From: an uncultured Erysipelotrichaceae bacterium
Lineage (GTDB): Bacteria; Bacillota_I; Bacilli_A; RF39; UBA660
Assembly: GCA_902795975.1 (NCBI GenBank)
Contig: CADBNE010000002.1
Coordinates: forward strand, 1 to 26,194
DNA length: 26,194 nt
Direction: 5' to 3'
This document shows positions 14,405 to 21,697 of the stretch, one piece after another (within the stretch, counting starts at the first letter, position 1; each line of letters opens with the position of its first letter). Position numbers and translations under genes: made by a program. The notes under the pieces were generated by a model. That model worked only from the letters and a program-made list of their open reading frames with translations. It was not told the origin of the DNA and did not search any database.

Positions 14405-15244
14405 ATGAAGAAGTTATTAATGATGTTGAGTTTAATTATTATTTGTGGATGTCAAAAAGTAAATAAGACTCCAATGGGTGAAGTAGAAGAAAAAGTAAAT
14501 ATTAACACCATTGAAAATCTAAATGTAGAAATATATAGTAATGTAAAATTATCAAGTTTAATTGAAAATAATGATGAAATTAAAATCGTTAATGGAGATG
14601 ATTTGATAGATACTTCAAAATTGGGTGAAAAAGAAATTGTTTTAAAGTATTATGATAAGAAAGAAAAAGAAAATTATTATTCATTTAAAATAAAAATTGT
14701 TGACACTCAAGCGCCTAAGATAGAATGTAGCGATAAGATTACTACGGATATAGGTAAACAAATTGATTTGTTAAAAAGTGCTAAAGTAACAGATAATTCT
14801 AAAGAAGATATAAATGTGACTATTAGTGGAAAATATGATTATTCTAAAGCGGGTGAATATAAGCTTAAATTTTTAGCGCAAGATAGCAGTGGTAATAAAA
14901 CAGAAAAAAATTTTACTCTTGTAGTTCAAGGATATAAGTTAAAAACATCAGGATATTATATATATAAAATGCCTGATACATGGATAGGATTATATTTTCA
15001 AAAAAATGGTAACGTTTCTTGGTTACCTTGGTGGTGTCCAGGATCTGGTTGTGGAGGCGGAGGTGCTATGTATGGAAAATACACTATTAGTGGTAATACA
15101 ATTACAGCCAAATTTACAGAAACTATAGAAGATACAGGCGAAAAATATAAGATAAATGTAGTTTATAAATATAAATTATCAAACAATGAAACTATTGTTG
15201 ATGAAAAAAATAATAAATATAAGTGGCAAAAAAATTTCGGATAA
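14405..15244 (+). CDS. Lipoprotein with Ig-like (DUF5011-like) domain and Trp/Gly/Cys-rich C-terminus
   Basis: A 279-aa predicted surface lipoprotein. The signal peptide ends in ICGC, making C16 the lipidated residue. About residues 40-100 form a first beta-sandwich-like stretch (GEKEIVLKYYD). About 100-180 form a DUF5011/HYR-like bacterial Ig domain with the characteristic DTQAPKI, KAGEYKLKFLAQDSSGNK order. The C-terminal domain (about 183-279) looks beta-rich and contains a striking Trp/Pro/Cys/Gly stretch at residues 206-222 (W206, W209, W210, C211, C216, then four Gly). I do not recognise that domain. The start at 14405 follows AGAGGTG; an in-frame GTG two codons earlier overlaps the RBS. 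A structural or adhesive envelope role is inferred. Confidence 0.78.
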   Translation: MKKLLMMLSLIIICGCQKVNKTPMGEVEEKVNINTIENLNVEIYSNVKLSSLIENNDEIKIVNGDDLIDTSKLGEKEIVLKYYDKKEKENYYSFKIKIVDTQAPKIECSDKITTDIGKQIDLLKSAKVTDNSKEDINVTISGKYDYSKAGEYKLKFLAQDSSGNKTEKNFTLVVQGYKLKTSGYYIYKMPDTWIGLYFQKNGNVSWLPWWCPGSGCGGGGAMYGKYTISGNTITAKFTETIEDTGEKYKINVVYKYKLSNNETIVDEKNNKYKWQKNFG

Positions 15245-15260
15245 GAAATTTTTTTGTTTT
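15228..15260 (+). terminator. Terminator after the Ig-like lipoprotein gene
   Basis: An 11-bp stem AAAAAAATTTC/GAAATTTTTTT with loop GGATAA, then more T. The stop codon is in the loop. Confidence 0.78.
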
Positions 15261-15287
15261 ATTGAATATACTTTATTGGGTGAGTAT

Positions 15288-16262
15288 ATGAAGAAAATAT
15301 TATTTATATTATTTAGTATTATATTAGTTGGTTGTAAAAATAAAGATAAGGATATACTAAATAATATTGAAAAGAAAATGAATAGTATGGAAACATACAA
15401 TATACAAGGTGAACTAAATATGTATAATAATGATGATAAATATACATATTCAGTAGATGTTAGTTTTAAAAAAGATAATAAATATAAAGTAAGTTTAATA
15501 AATAAAATAAATAATCATGAACAAATAATTTTAAAGAATGAAGATGGAGTATATGTTTTAACACCATCATTGAATAAAAGTTTTAAATTTCAAAGTGATT
15601 GGCCAAATAATAATTCACAAATATATATATTAGAAAGATTAGTTAACGATATTAAAGATGATTCAGATAAAAAATTTGAAACTATAGATAATATGTATGT
15701 TTATACTACTAAGGTAAATTATTCTACCAATACAGAATTGGTAAAGCAAAAAATATATTTTGATAAAGAAAATAATTTAAAAAAAGTAGAAGTCTTTGAT
15801 GATAAAGATAATATGGTAATGGAGTTTAATGTTACAAATATTAAAGCTAATAGTAATATTGATGATGATATTTTTAAATTAGATAGTAATTTAGATACTA
15901 AAACTAAGAATGTATCTAATACTATGAAGAATGTAGTATATCCTATGTATTTACCAAATAATACTTATTTAACAGGAGAAGAAAAAGTAAAAAAAGAAGA
16001 TGGAGAAAGAGTAATTCTTTCGTTTGGCGGAGATAGTTCATTTACTATTGTGGAAGAAACAATTACTGTAGGTAAAGAATTAGATATGGATATTTCTAAT
16101 GGAGAACCAAATATGATAATGGATACTGTAGGTTCTTTATCTCCATATTCTATTAACTGGATAAGTAATGATATAGAGTATACTGTAATGTCAAACGATA
16201 TTTCAGGAGAAGAATTATATAAGGTAGCTAAATCTATAAGTAAGTCATCTGTAACAAAATAG
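15288..16262 (+). CDS. LolA/GerS-like lipoprotein with DUF4367-like C-terminus
   Basis: A 324-aa lipoprotein whose signal peptide ends in LVGC (C16 lipidated). About residues 22-205 show the long repeated beta-strand pattern of the LolA/RseB half-barrel, starting with the typical NIEKKMNSMETYNIQGELN and containing VYVLTPSLNKSFKF and FDKENNLKKVEVFD. About residues 215-324 resemble DUF4367 and end with the typical ISGEELYKVAKSI. Gram-positive relatives include sporulation and germination lipoproteins (YdcC, GerS). Given the spore-linked genes in this window, such a role is plausible but unproven. ATG 15288 follows GGGTGAG. The in-frame region upstream from 15186 overlaps the previous gene and its terminator and is rejected. 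Confidence 0.78.
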   Translation: MKKILFILFSIILVGCKNKDKDILNNIEKKMNSMETYNIQGELNMYNNDDKYTYSVDVSFKKDNKYKVSLINKINNHEQIILKNEDGVYVLTPSLNKSFKFQSDWPNNNSQIYILERLVNDIKDDSDKKFETIDNMYVYTTKVNYSTNTELVKQKIYFDKENNLKKVEVFDDKDNMVMEFNVTNIKANSNIDDDIFKLDSNLDTKTKNVSNTMKNVVYPMYLPNNTYLTGEEKVKKEDGERVILSFGGDSSFTIVEETITVGKELDMDISNGEPNMIMDTVGSLSPYSINWISNDIEYTVMSNDISGEELYKVAKSISKSSVTK

Positions 16263-16307
16263 TGTTCAAAGTAAAGTAATATATGCTATAATAATTTTGG
16301 TGATATT

Positions 16308-16985
16308 ATGAAAAAAGCAAGATTGATAGAACAAAACACTAAAAAAGATAAAAAGGAGTTAAACAAAGTAGAAGATTTTACTGTTAAAACAAAAGTAATT
16401 ACTGCAGTATTGATGCTTTTAGCACTTGTAGGAATGTATTTTGTTACTATACCATTAACTAAAAATAAGAAAACAAATGGTACTAGTAATTCTAATAAGA
16501 ATATAAATGTTAGAAAAGAAAATACAATTAAATATTCTGAAATAAGTAAAATTAAAGATGAATCATATTATTTATTTTTTGATAAAAAAGATGATGATTT
16601 AAATAATACATATGATACATATATTAATTCATTAGCAAACAGTAATTATCCAGTAAACTTCTATTATATTGATTTATCTGATGAAGCTAATAAGGATTTA
16701 TTAGATAAAGATGAAAAATTAGAAAAATTATCTGAAATTAAAGTTAAAGATACAACATTACTTTTAATTGATAATAAGGAGATTAAATCTAAATATGTAG
16801 GACAATCTGAAGTATCTAATTATTTGTTATCATTCTTTATTCAAGCAAGTAATGTTACAATTAGGACATCTAGTAATTCTAACTCAAATAGTAATGAAAA
16901 AACTGAAGATAAAAAAGAAGATAAAGATGACGATAAGAAGGATAATGAAAAAAAGGAAGAAAAATCTGAAAATGATGAAGATTAA
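16308..16985 (+). CDS. Membrane-anchored thioredoxin-fold-like protein without CxxC, acidic tail
   Basis: A 225-aa protein with a basic N-terminus, one transmembrane helix at about residues 28-48 and a Ser/Asn linker. A region at about 75-180 has the strand-helix spacing of a thioredoxin fold: SYYLFFDKKDD, NFYYIDLSDEA, DTTLLLIDNKEIKSKYVGQ. The Cys-x-x-Cys active site is absent and the protein has no Cys, so it cannot be a disulfide oxidoreductase. Residues about 187-225 are a low-complexity tail of Ser/Asn then Lys/Glu/Asp. An extended -10 (TGCTATAAT, 16287-16292) and GGTGAT support the start. Function unknown. A similar protein is encoded at 21236. Confidence 0.7.
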   Translation: MKKARLIEQNTKKDKKELNKVEDFTVKTKVITAVLMLLALVGMYFVTIPLTKNKKTNGTSNSNKNINVRKENTIKYSEISKIKDESYYLFFDKKDDDLNNTYDTYINSLANSNYPVNFYYIDLSDEANKDLLDKDEKLEKLSEIKVKDTTLLLIDNKEIKSKYVGQSEVSNYLLSFFIQASNVTIRTSSNSNSNSNEKTEDKKEDKDDDKKDNEKKEEKSENDED

Positions 16986-17016
16986 AAAGAAATCTAGATA
17001 TAGATTTCTTTTTTTT
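16984..17016 (+). terminator. Terminator after the thioredoxin-like gene
   Basis: A 13-bp stem AAAAAGAAATCTA/TAGATTTCTTTTT with loop GATA and a T run. Confidence 0.9.
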
Positions 17017-17030
17017 ACATATAATTAAGT

Positions 17031-17696
17031 ATGATACTAATAATTAAAGGATTAATAGTTGGACTTGGTAAAATAATACCAGGGGTTAGTGGAAGTATAC
17101 TTGCTATAAGATTAAATATTTATGAAGATATGATTTATTCAATAAATAATTTATTTAATAAAAAAAGTATTATATTTTTGACAAAAATAGGTATAGGTAT
17201 TGTTTTAGCAATAATTTTTGGAAGTAATATTATTACTTATTTACTTAGTAAATTTTATTTAGTTACCATGATTTTATTTACAGTATTAATTGCTACTGGT
17301 ATTCCATCTGTTATTAAAGAGTCTAGTAATTATTTTTTAAGTCTTTTATCATGCATTATTTATTTAATTCTATTAAATATTCCAAATATAAATATATTTA
17401 ATAATTATTTCTTTATTGGATTTTTAGAATCATTAACAACAATAATTCCTGGAATTAGTGGTACAGCTTTATTTATGTCATTTGGATTATATGATGAATT
17501 ATTATATTTATTTTCAAATATATATTTAATTAATATTGGAATATTATTACCTTTTAGTATTGGTTTTATAATTGGAACAATTATTGTAGTTAAGTTTATT
17601 GATTATTGTTTAAATAATTATAAATCAAAAACGTATAGTGTTATATTAGGATTGTTAATTGGAAGTATTATAACTATGATACAAAGTTTTATATAA
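17031..17696 (+). CDS. popT: DUF368 / PopT-type undecaprenyl-phosphate transporter
   Basis: A 221-aa polytopic membrane protein with roughly six to eight hydrophobic segments. The DUF368 signature occurs twice: KIIPGVSGSILAIRLNIYE near the N-terminus and TIIPGISGTALFMSFGLYD near residue 140. This internal repeat is typical of the family. DUF368 proteins (PopT) return undecaprenyl phosphate across the membrane for wall and teichoic acid synthesis. It is somewhat shorter than the usual 260-300 aa. No Shine-Dalgarno precedes the ATG, and TATAAT at 17020-17025 is only 5 bases before it, suggesting a leaderless mRNA. It converges with the minus-strand pair that ends in licD-associated sequence. 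Confidence 0.83.
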   Translation: MILIIKGLIVGLGKIIPGVSGSILAIRLNIYEDMIYSINNLFNKKSIIFLTKIGIGIVLAIIFGSNIITYLLSKFYLVTMILFTVLIATGIPSVIKESSNYFLSLLSCIIYLILLNIPNINIFNNYFFIGFLESLTTIIPGISGTALFMSFGLYDELLYLFSNIYLINIGILLPFSIGFIIGTIIVVKFIDYCLNNYKSKTYSVILGLLIGSIITMIQSFI

Positions 17697-17721
17697 AAAA
17701 AGACAATTAATTGTCTTTTTT
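17695..17721. terminator. Bidirectional terminator between popT and the small membrane gene
   Basis: A near-perfect palindrome with core AAAGACAATTAATTGTCTTT, with A on the left and T on the right, so it can stop transcription from both sides. It contains the stop codon of the minus-strand gene. Confidence 0.87.
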
Positions 17722-17916
17722 ATCATTACTATTTTCTTTTTTAGAATTTATATGTATTAATATAGCGATACCAATTACAACAATTCCAAATCCTGCAAAA
17801 AGGAATCCTAAATCATTTTCTGGTACTATATTATTATATGCAAGTATGGCTATAACAATTGCTGTAAAAACTAATAAGCCACCAAGAATAATTCCTTTTT
17901 TAAAATTTAGTTTCAT
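17707..17916 (-). CDS. Small membrane protein, two TM helices
   Basis: A 69-aa protein with two hydrophobic helices (GIILGGLLVFTAIVIAILAY and a second of about 20 residues, GFLFAGFGIVVIGIAILIHI) joined by an acidic loop and followed by a charged tail. I do not recognise it. The start at 17916 follows GCGAGGTGAA; the in-frame GTG three codons earlier lies inside that RBS. It begins 15 bases after the licD-like stop, so the two are probably one operon. Confidence 0.68.
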   Translation of the reverse strand: MKLNFKKGIILGGLLVFTAIVIAILAYNNIVPENDLGFLFAGFGIVVIGIAILIHINSKKENSNDKKDN

Positions 17917-17931
17917 TGTGTTCACCTCGCT

Positions 17932-18822
17932 TTATTTTTCTTTTTTTTCACCATGTAAATTTATATAAGCAGCGTGTTTTGGTTTTCTTTTTTCTTTTGG
18001 ATATGGTTCAATCCATTTTTCTCCATCCCATTTTTTTAAACAATTAGGGCCATACCATTCTTTTAGAATTTTTTCTATATTGTTATAAGAATAGAATTCA
18101 TGACCTTCAAATTCATATTTTTTAAAAGGAAATACATCTTCTTTTAAAAATACTGGTTCATGCATAAATTTTTCCCATGGTACAGATATTGGTTGAGAAA
18201 CAAGTTTACTATTTTCATTTTTTCTAGCATATCTTTCTGAATACCACCTAATAAATTTAGAAAATAATACATGTGGAATATGCAAATTATCAATTAATAC
18301 ATAAAATGGCATTAGTATTTTTATTACACTTCTATGAATTTCATCATTTAGCTTACTTTCAGAAATATTATCATATATTATAGCATCTACAAATATACCA
18401 TTACCAGATTTACATCTGTTTTTTAATAAGAAATTTACTTCTTCAATGTATGTGCCTTTTTTTCTTATTTTCATTGTAGGTCCATTTATAACATTAAATT
18501 TTTTATCATTTTCAAAACATTGAAAATAAAATTTACTATCTAAATCTCTATTTAATGCATCAATAAATTTTTCCCAGTCTTCTCTCATTACACATATATC
18601 TATATCATCATCCCAAGGTATAAAACCTTTATAATTAACTGCTCCTAAAGCTGAACCAGCTATAAGTGCATATCTAATATTATTTTTTTCGCATACTCTA
18701 TGTACTTCTGTCATTATTTCTAATACTTCTTGTTGCAAATCTCTTACAGTTATAACACTTCCATCTTTATTTTCTTGTAGTACATAGTTTTCTTTTTCTT
18801 CTATACATCCATTATATTTCAT
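17932..18822 (-). CDS. LicD-family phosphotransferase
   Basis: A 296-aa LicD-type nucleotidyltransferase-fold enzyme. The signature is G56-S57-A-L-G (AGSALGAVNYKG) followed by PWDDDIDI, whose Asp residues (D71-D75 region) bind metal. Family members move phosphocholine or another phospho-alcohol onto teichoic acids, capsule or glycans. No licA, licB or licC genes for choline uptake and activation are in the window, so the substrate is uncertain. The start at 18822 is supported by AGTGAT 4 bases upstream; the in-frame GTG at 18831 is inside that RBS. A promoter lies upstream on the minus strand. The neighbouring small membrane protein may assist at the membrane. Confidence 0.87.
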   Translation of the reverse strand: MKYNGCIEEKENYVLQENKDGSVITVRDLQQEVLEIMTEVHRVCEKNNIRYALIAGSALGAVNYKGFIPWDDDIDICVMREDWEKFIDALNRDLDSKFYFQCFENDKKFNVINGPTMKIRKKGTYIEEVNFLLKNRCKSGNGIFVDAIIYDNISESKLNDEIHRSVIKILMPFYVLIDNLHIPHVLFSKFIRWYSERYARKNENSKLVSQPISVPWEKFMHEPVFLKEDVFPFKKYEFEGHEFYSYNNIEKILKEWYGPNCLKKWDGEKWIEPYPKEKRKPKHAAYINLHGEKKEK

Positions 18823-18840
18823 AATAATCACTTCATAATC

Positions 18841-18869
18841 ATTGTACTAAAAAATATTTAAATAATCAA
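18841..18869 (-). promoter_or_regulatory. Promoter of the licD-like gene
   Basis: On the minus strand, TTGATT (18869-18864), 17 bases, TACAAT (18846-18841). Confidence 0.6.
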
Positions 18870-18896
18870 TATATTTAGCCATTAGGTATTTGTTAT

Positions 18897-18925
18897 ACAC
18901 AATAAATATTTACATTCATATTTTA
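18897..18925 (+). promoter_or_regulatory. Sigma-K/sigma-E-like sporulation promoter of the coat gene
   Basis: CATATTTTA (18917-18925) fits the mother-cell -10 pattern CATAnnnTA, and ACAC/ACA (18897-18901) at 15-17 bases upstream fits the short sigma-K -35 (AC). No convincing sigma-A pair is present. This agrees with the downstream coat-like gene. Confidence 0.5.
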
Positions 18926-18946
18926 TAACAGAAGGGGTGAAATGAT

Positions 18947-19360
18947 ATGTGTAATAATAATGATAATTGTTCACAAATTTCAGAGGTACTTGCTATTATA
19001 AATGTTTTGCAACAAAACGCATGTAATTCAGGTGAATGTTTAGAAACTTGTGATAGAGGATTTCTAGGTTGTAATGGTAACGCATTAGTGTGCAATACAA
19101 GACCTGTACAACTATATTTATGTAATGGTCAACAATTAAGTATGCCAACATCTAAAGATGCTACTGGGTGCGAAGATAGTGAATGTTCTTCTGTATTTCG
19201 TGTTGAAAAAATAGAAGGATGTAATGCAACATTTAGAGTATTAGTTCCATCTACAGAAGCAGGAAGTACTTATAGTGCAACAAATTCATTTTTTACAATG
19301 AATTTAAATTGTGTATGTTGTCTTAGATGTTTATCAGATACTCATATAGATTGTATATAA
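18947..19360 (+). CDS. CotY/CotZ-family Cys-rich spore coat protein
   Basis: A 137-aa protein with 16 Cys. The arrangement resembles the CotY/CotZ crust proteins of the spore coat: an N-terminal region with NVLQQNAC, a central VFRVEKIEGCNATFRVLVP, and the C-terminal NLNCVCCLRCLSDTHIDC, which matches the typical D/NLxCxCxxxCL ending. These proteins assemble into disulfide-linked lattices on the spore surface. AAGGGGTG before the ATG is a strong RBS. A sigma-K-like promoter pattern lies upstream. No second coat gene lies next to it. Confidence 0.83.
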   Translation: MCNNNDNCSQISEVLAIINVLQQNACNSGECLETCDRGFLGCNGNALVCNTRPVQLYLCNGQQLSMPTSKDATGCEDSECSSVFRVEKIEGCNATFRVLVPSTEAGSTYSATNSFFTMNLNCVCCLRCLSDTHIDCI

Positions 19361-19381
19361 AAAACGAGTTCAACTCGTTTT
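19361..19381. terminator. Bidirectional terminator between coat gene and 88-aa gene
   Basis: A 9-bp stem AAAACGAGT/ACTCGTTTT with a 3-base loop. The T run is better on the minus strand (TTTTTTATA) than on the plus strand. The loop TCA is the TGA stop of the minus-strand gene. Confidence 0.78.
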
Positions 19382-19636
19382 AATTTTAACAATATCATCA
19401 ATTTTAATTACTTCATTATTAATAGTAATTATGTGTTCATTCGTTTTCCCAATTATTTTTGTATTATATGTTTTATCTTTTGTTTCAATTACTACATCTT
19501 GTTTATATAATTTATTTTGTTTAAATATTTTATTAATTAAATCTTTAGCATCTATTTTTTCTTCCTTATCTGCATATGCTACTCTTAAATTATTATCAGA
19601 AGTAACATTTCCCTTATATATATTTGGTAATTTCAT
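19370..19636 (-). CDS. Small hypothetical protein, possible Sm/YolD-like barrel
   Basis: An 88-aa soluble protein I cannot assign firmly. The C-terminal half (about residues 46-86; VIETKDKTYNTKIIGK, HIITINNEVIKIDDIVKI) has short strands with an IGK turn and a final DDIVKI, as in small Sm-like barrels or YolD-like proteins. AAAGGAATG precedes the ATG. It is the only recognised gene here ending in TGA. CATAAAATA upstream on the minus strand (19664-19656) fits the sporulation CATAnnnTA pattern, but no matching -35 is evident. It lies between the coat-like gene and the LysM gene. Confidence 0.6.
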   Translation of the reverse strand: MKLPNIYKGNVTSDNNLRVAYADKEEKIDAKDLINKIFKQNKLYKQDVVIETKDKTYNTKIIGKTNEHIITINNEVIKIDDIVKIKTS

Positions 19637-19693
19637 ATAATCATTCCTTTCACATTATTTTATGCTTTTACATATAATAAAATGAGGTGTAAT

Positions 19694-20137
19694 ATGTATA
19701 AAATATATAAAGTAAGTGCTGGTGATAGTTTAGAAAGCATAGCACATAAATTTAATACAACTGTAAGTAATCTACAAGATATAAATGATAAGGATTATAT
19801 AGTAGTTGATGAATTAATAATTGTTCCAAATAATAAAAAGAATGATTATTTTGATACATATGTTATAGAAAAAGGCGATACATTATATTCAATTTCAAAA
19901 AATAATAATATTAGCCTTATGGATTTATTAAATTTAAATGGACTTGATAAAGAAAATTATATATATCCTGGACAAGAAATACTAGTTCCTAAAAAAAATA
20001 TAAAAATAGTTGTAACTAATAAAGATGATTCTATTGAATCTACATGTAAGAGATTAGGCTTAGATAGTAGTACATTATTAGAACAAAATAATAATATTTT
20101 ATTATCACCAGATCAAGTGTTAGTTTACAGAAAATAG
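19694..20137 (+). CDS. Triple LysM-domain protein
   Basis: A 147-aa protein made almost entirely of three LysM repeats, the small modules that bind peptidoglycan or chitin-like glycans: about residues 2-47 (YKVSAGDSLESIAHKF), 53-101 (YVIEKGDTLYSISKNN ... YIYPGQEILVPK) and 103-147 (divergent, VTNKDDSIESTCKRLG). There is no signal peptide, so it is probably cytosolic or mother-cell-made and could localise to the forespore surface as SafA-like coat proteins do. The start at 19694 follows GAGGTGTAAT; the ATG at 19682 overlaps that RBS and is close to the likely transcription start (TATAAT at 19673-19678). Confidence 0.8.
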   Translation: MYKIYKVSAGDSLESIAHKFNTTVSNLQDINDKDYIVVDELIIVPNNKKNDYFDTYVIEKGDTLYSISKNNNISLMDLLNLNGLDKENYIYPGQEILVPKKNIKIVVTNKDDSIESTCKRLGLDSSTLLEQNNNILLSPDQVLVYRK

Positions 20138-20168
20138 AAAGTTTATGTAAATTTACTTTCTTTTTTTT
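20136..20168 (+). terminator. Terminator after the LysM gene
   Basis: A 7-bp stem AGAAAGT/ACTTTCT with an AT-rich loop and a run of eight T. Confidence 0.72.
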
Positions 20169-20201
20169 AGCGCATATTATATAATCAATTTAGGTGATAG
20201 T

Positions 20202-21176
20202 ATGAACGAAAATGAAAGAATTGATTATACAAATTTAAGTATATTGAAAATGTATGGTGAAGATTTAACAGCAAAAGAGTATATTACTAACCCCGCTATA
20301 GCACGTGATGATGAAATACAAAAGATGACAATTATTTTACTTACTCCTGAAAAGTCAGCACTTTTAGTTGGTAAAGCAGGTATAGGTAAAACATCTATTG
20401 TTGAAGGTTTAGCATATCGTATTATTAATAATACTGTTCCAGATAGATTAAAGGGTTATAGAGTTATTAAAGTTAATTCATCATCATTATTAGGTAAGAT
20501 TACCTATAATGGGCGAGAAGAGTTAGTTATTACAATATTAATGGAAGAATTGAAAAAAGAAGAAAAACTTATTTTATTTATAGATGAAATTCATACATTA
20601 ATAGGTAGTAAAGATGGTGGCCCAATGGATTTAGCAAATATATTAAAACCTGCTATCGATAGAGGTGTTGTTAAATTAATAGGTGCTACTACAGATTTAG
20701 AATATAATCAATATGTAGTAAGAGATAGAGCTTTCTTAAGAAGATTTGATAGAGTTGATGTTGCAGAACAAGATCAACCAACTACAGTACAAGTATTAAT
20801 GAAGACTTTACCTAAAATAGAATATCAAACAGGAATAAAGTTTAAATACAATGAGTATATTACTCAATTATTAATTGAATCTATTGTTGATGCTACAAGT
20901 GAATTTAAACGTGTTTATGGATTAGGCGCCATGTATCCAGATATTTCTTTTTCAGTCTTAACAGCGGCATTTTCAAATGCGTTATATAGTAATAGGTCTG
21001 CTGTTGAAATGATTGATGTATATAATGCTATAAAAAATAGTAAGCGTATATATCCTGATTCAAGAATAAAAGAATTAGAAAAGTTTAGAGAAAAATTTAA
21101 AGAATTAGCTCAAGAAGAAAATATAGTTCTTCCAATAGTGAATATTGAAGAAATAAAAGATCCAGATGAATATTAG
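20202..21176 (+). CDS. Single-module AAA+ ATPase of the ClpA/B/C D1 type
   Basis: A 324-aa AAA+ protein equivalent to only the first ATPase module of ClpA/ClpB/ClpC. Walker A is G57-T64 (GKAGIGKT) and Walker B is LFIDEIH with D128-E129. IGATTDLEYNQY serves as sensor-1 region and DRAFLRRFDRV carries the arginine-finger pair. TYNGREEL (Y102) aligns with the aromatic pore-loop region. An N-terminal Clp repeat domain, a middle coiled coil, the D2 module and the ClpP-binding loop are all missing. A helical C-terminal subdomain completes the module. It could be a specialised unfoldase or a remodelling factor. GGTGATAGT and TATAAT (20180-20185) support the start. The next genes are a thioredoxin-like protein and trmL. 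Confidence 0.85.
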   Translation: MNENERIDYTNLSILKMYGEDLTAKEYITNPAIARDDEIQKMTIILLTPEKSALLVGKAGIGKTSIVEGLAYRIINNTVPDRLKGYRVIKVNSSSLLGKITYNGREELVITILMEELKKEEKLILFIDEIHTLIGSKDGGPMDLANILKPAIDRGVVKLIGATTDLEYNQYVVRDRAFLRRFDRVDVAEQDQPTTVQVLMKTLPKIEYQTGIKFKYNEYITQLLIESIVDATSEFKRVYGLGAMYPDISFSVLTAAFSNALYSNRSAVEMIDVYNAIKNSKRIYPDSRIKELEKFREKFKELAQEENIVLPIVNIEEIKDPDEY

Positions 21177-21235
21177 TCTAGAACTTTTATTTCTTTTTTG
21201 TTAAGTATATGGTATAATGAATATGAGGTGGTAAT

Positions 21236-21697
21236 ATGCGTGAGATACCTGTAAAAAATTACATTGTTTTAGTGTCTATCGCTATTGCAGTAATAGTTTT
21301 ATCTTTAGTTTTAAGAGGAATGTATATAAAGAAAAATGGAAATATTCAATATACTTCTGCTGTTAAAGAGGTTGTAACAGAAATTAAGTATGATGATTTG
21401 GATAATTATTTACAAGAAAATCCAACTTGTGTACTTTATATTAACAATAGTAAAAAGAAAAATAAAAATGTGCAAAGGGATGCAAAAAAAATCATATTAG
21501 ATAATAGTATTCAACAATATGTAGTTTATATTGAAAGAACAGATGATATAGTAAAAAAATATGATTTAAATAATAATAGTCCGATATTTATTGCATATCA
21601 AAACGGTGTATTAACTGAAATATTTAGTAAAGATGGTTATACAGCTAAAGAAATTGAAAGTTTCTTTGTTAGAAATAAGGTAATAGAAGATGATTAA
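21236..21697 (+). CDS. Membrane-anchored thioredoxin-like protein lacking CxxC
   Basis: A 153-aa protein with one N-terminal transmembrane helix (about residues 9-28) and an extracellular thioredoxin-like domain (about 45-150; DLDNYLQENPTCVLYINN, QQYVVYIERTDDIVKKYDL, SPIFIAYQNGVLTEIF). The CxxC site after strand beta-1 is replaced by NSKKKN. The only Cys is C65, inside the strand. A thiol oxidoreductase role is therefore unlikely, and a binding role in the envelope is inferred. GAGGTGG and an extended -10 (TGGTATAAT at 21210-21218) support the start. It overlaps trmL by 8 bases. Confidence 0.68.
   Translation: MREIPVKNYIVLVSIAIAVIVLSLVLRGMYIKKNGNIQYTSAVKEVVTEIKYDDLDNYLQENPTCVLYINNSKKKNKNVQRDAKKIILDNSIQQYVVYIERTDDIVKKYDLNNNSPIFIAYQNGVLTEIFSKDGYTAKEIESFFVRNKVIEDD

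Noticed and set aside
17711..17968. An 85-codon plus-strand frame opposite the small membrane protein
   Set aside because: The minus-strand frame has an RBS, transmembrane pattern and operon link to licD; the plus frame has none and begins inside the terminator.
18893..18901. TTATACACA as a third DnaA box
   Set aside because: It is a single copy at a frequency expected by chance here, and it coincides with the -35 of a plausible sporulation promoter.
19431..19640. A 69-codon hydrophobic plus-strand frame opposite the 88-aa gene
   Set aside because: No RBS. The minus-strand gene has a good RBS and a terminator, and the hydrophobicity is an antisense artefact.
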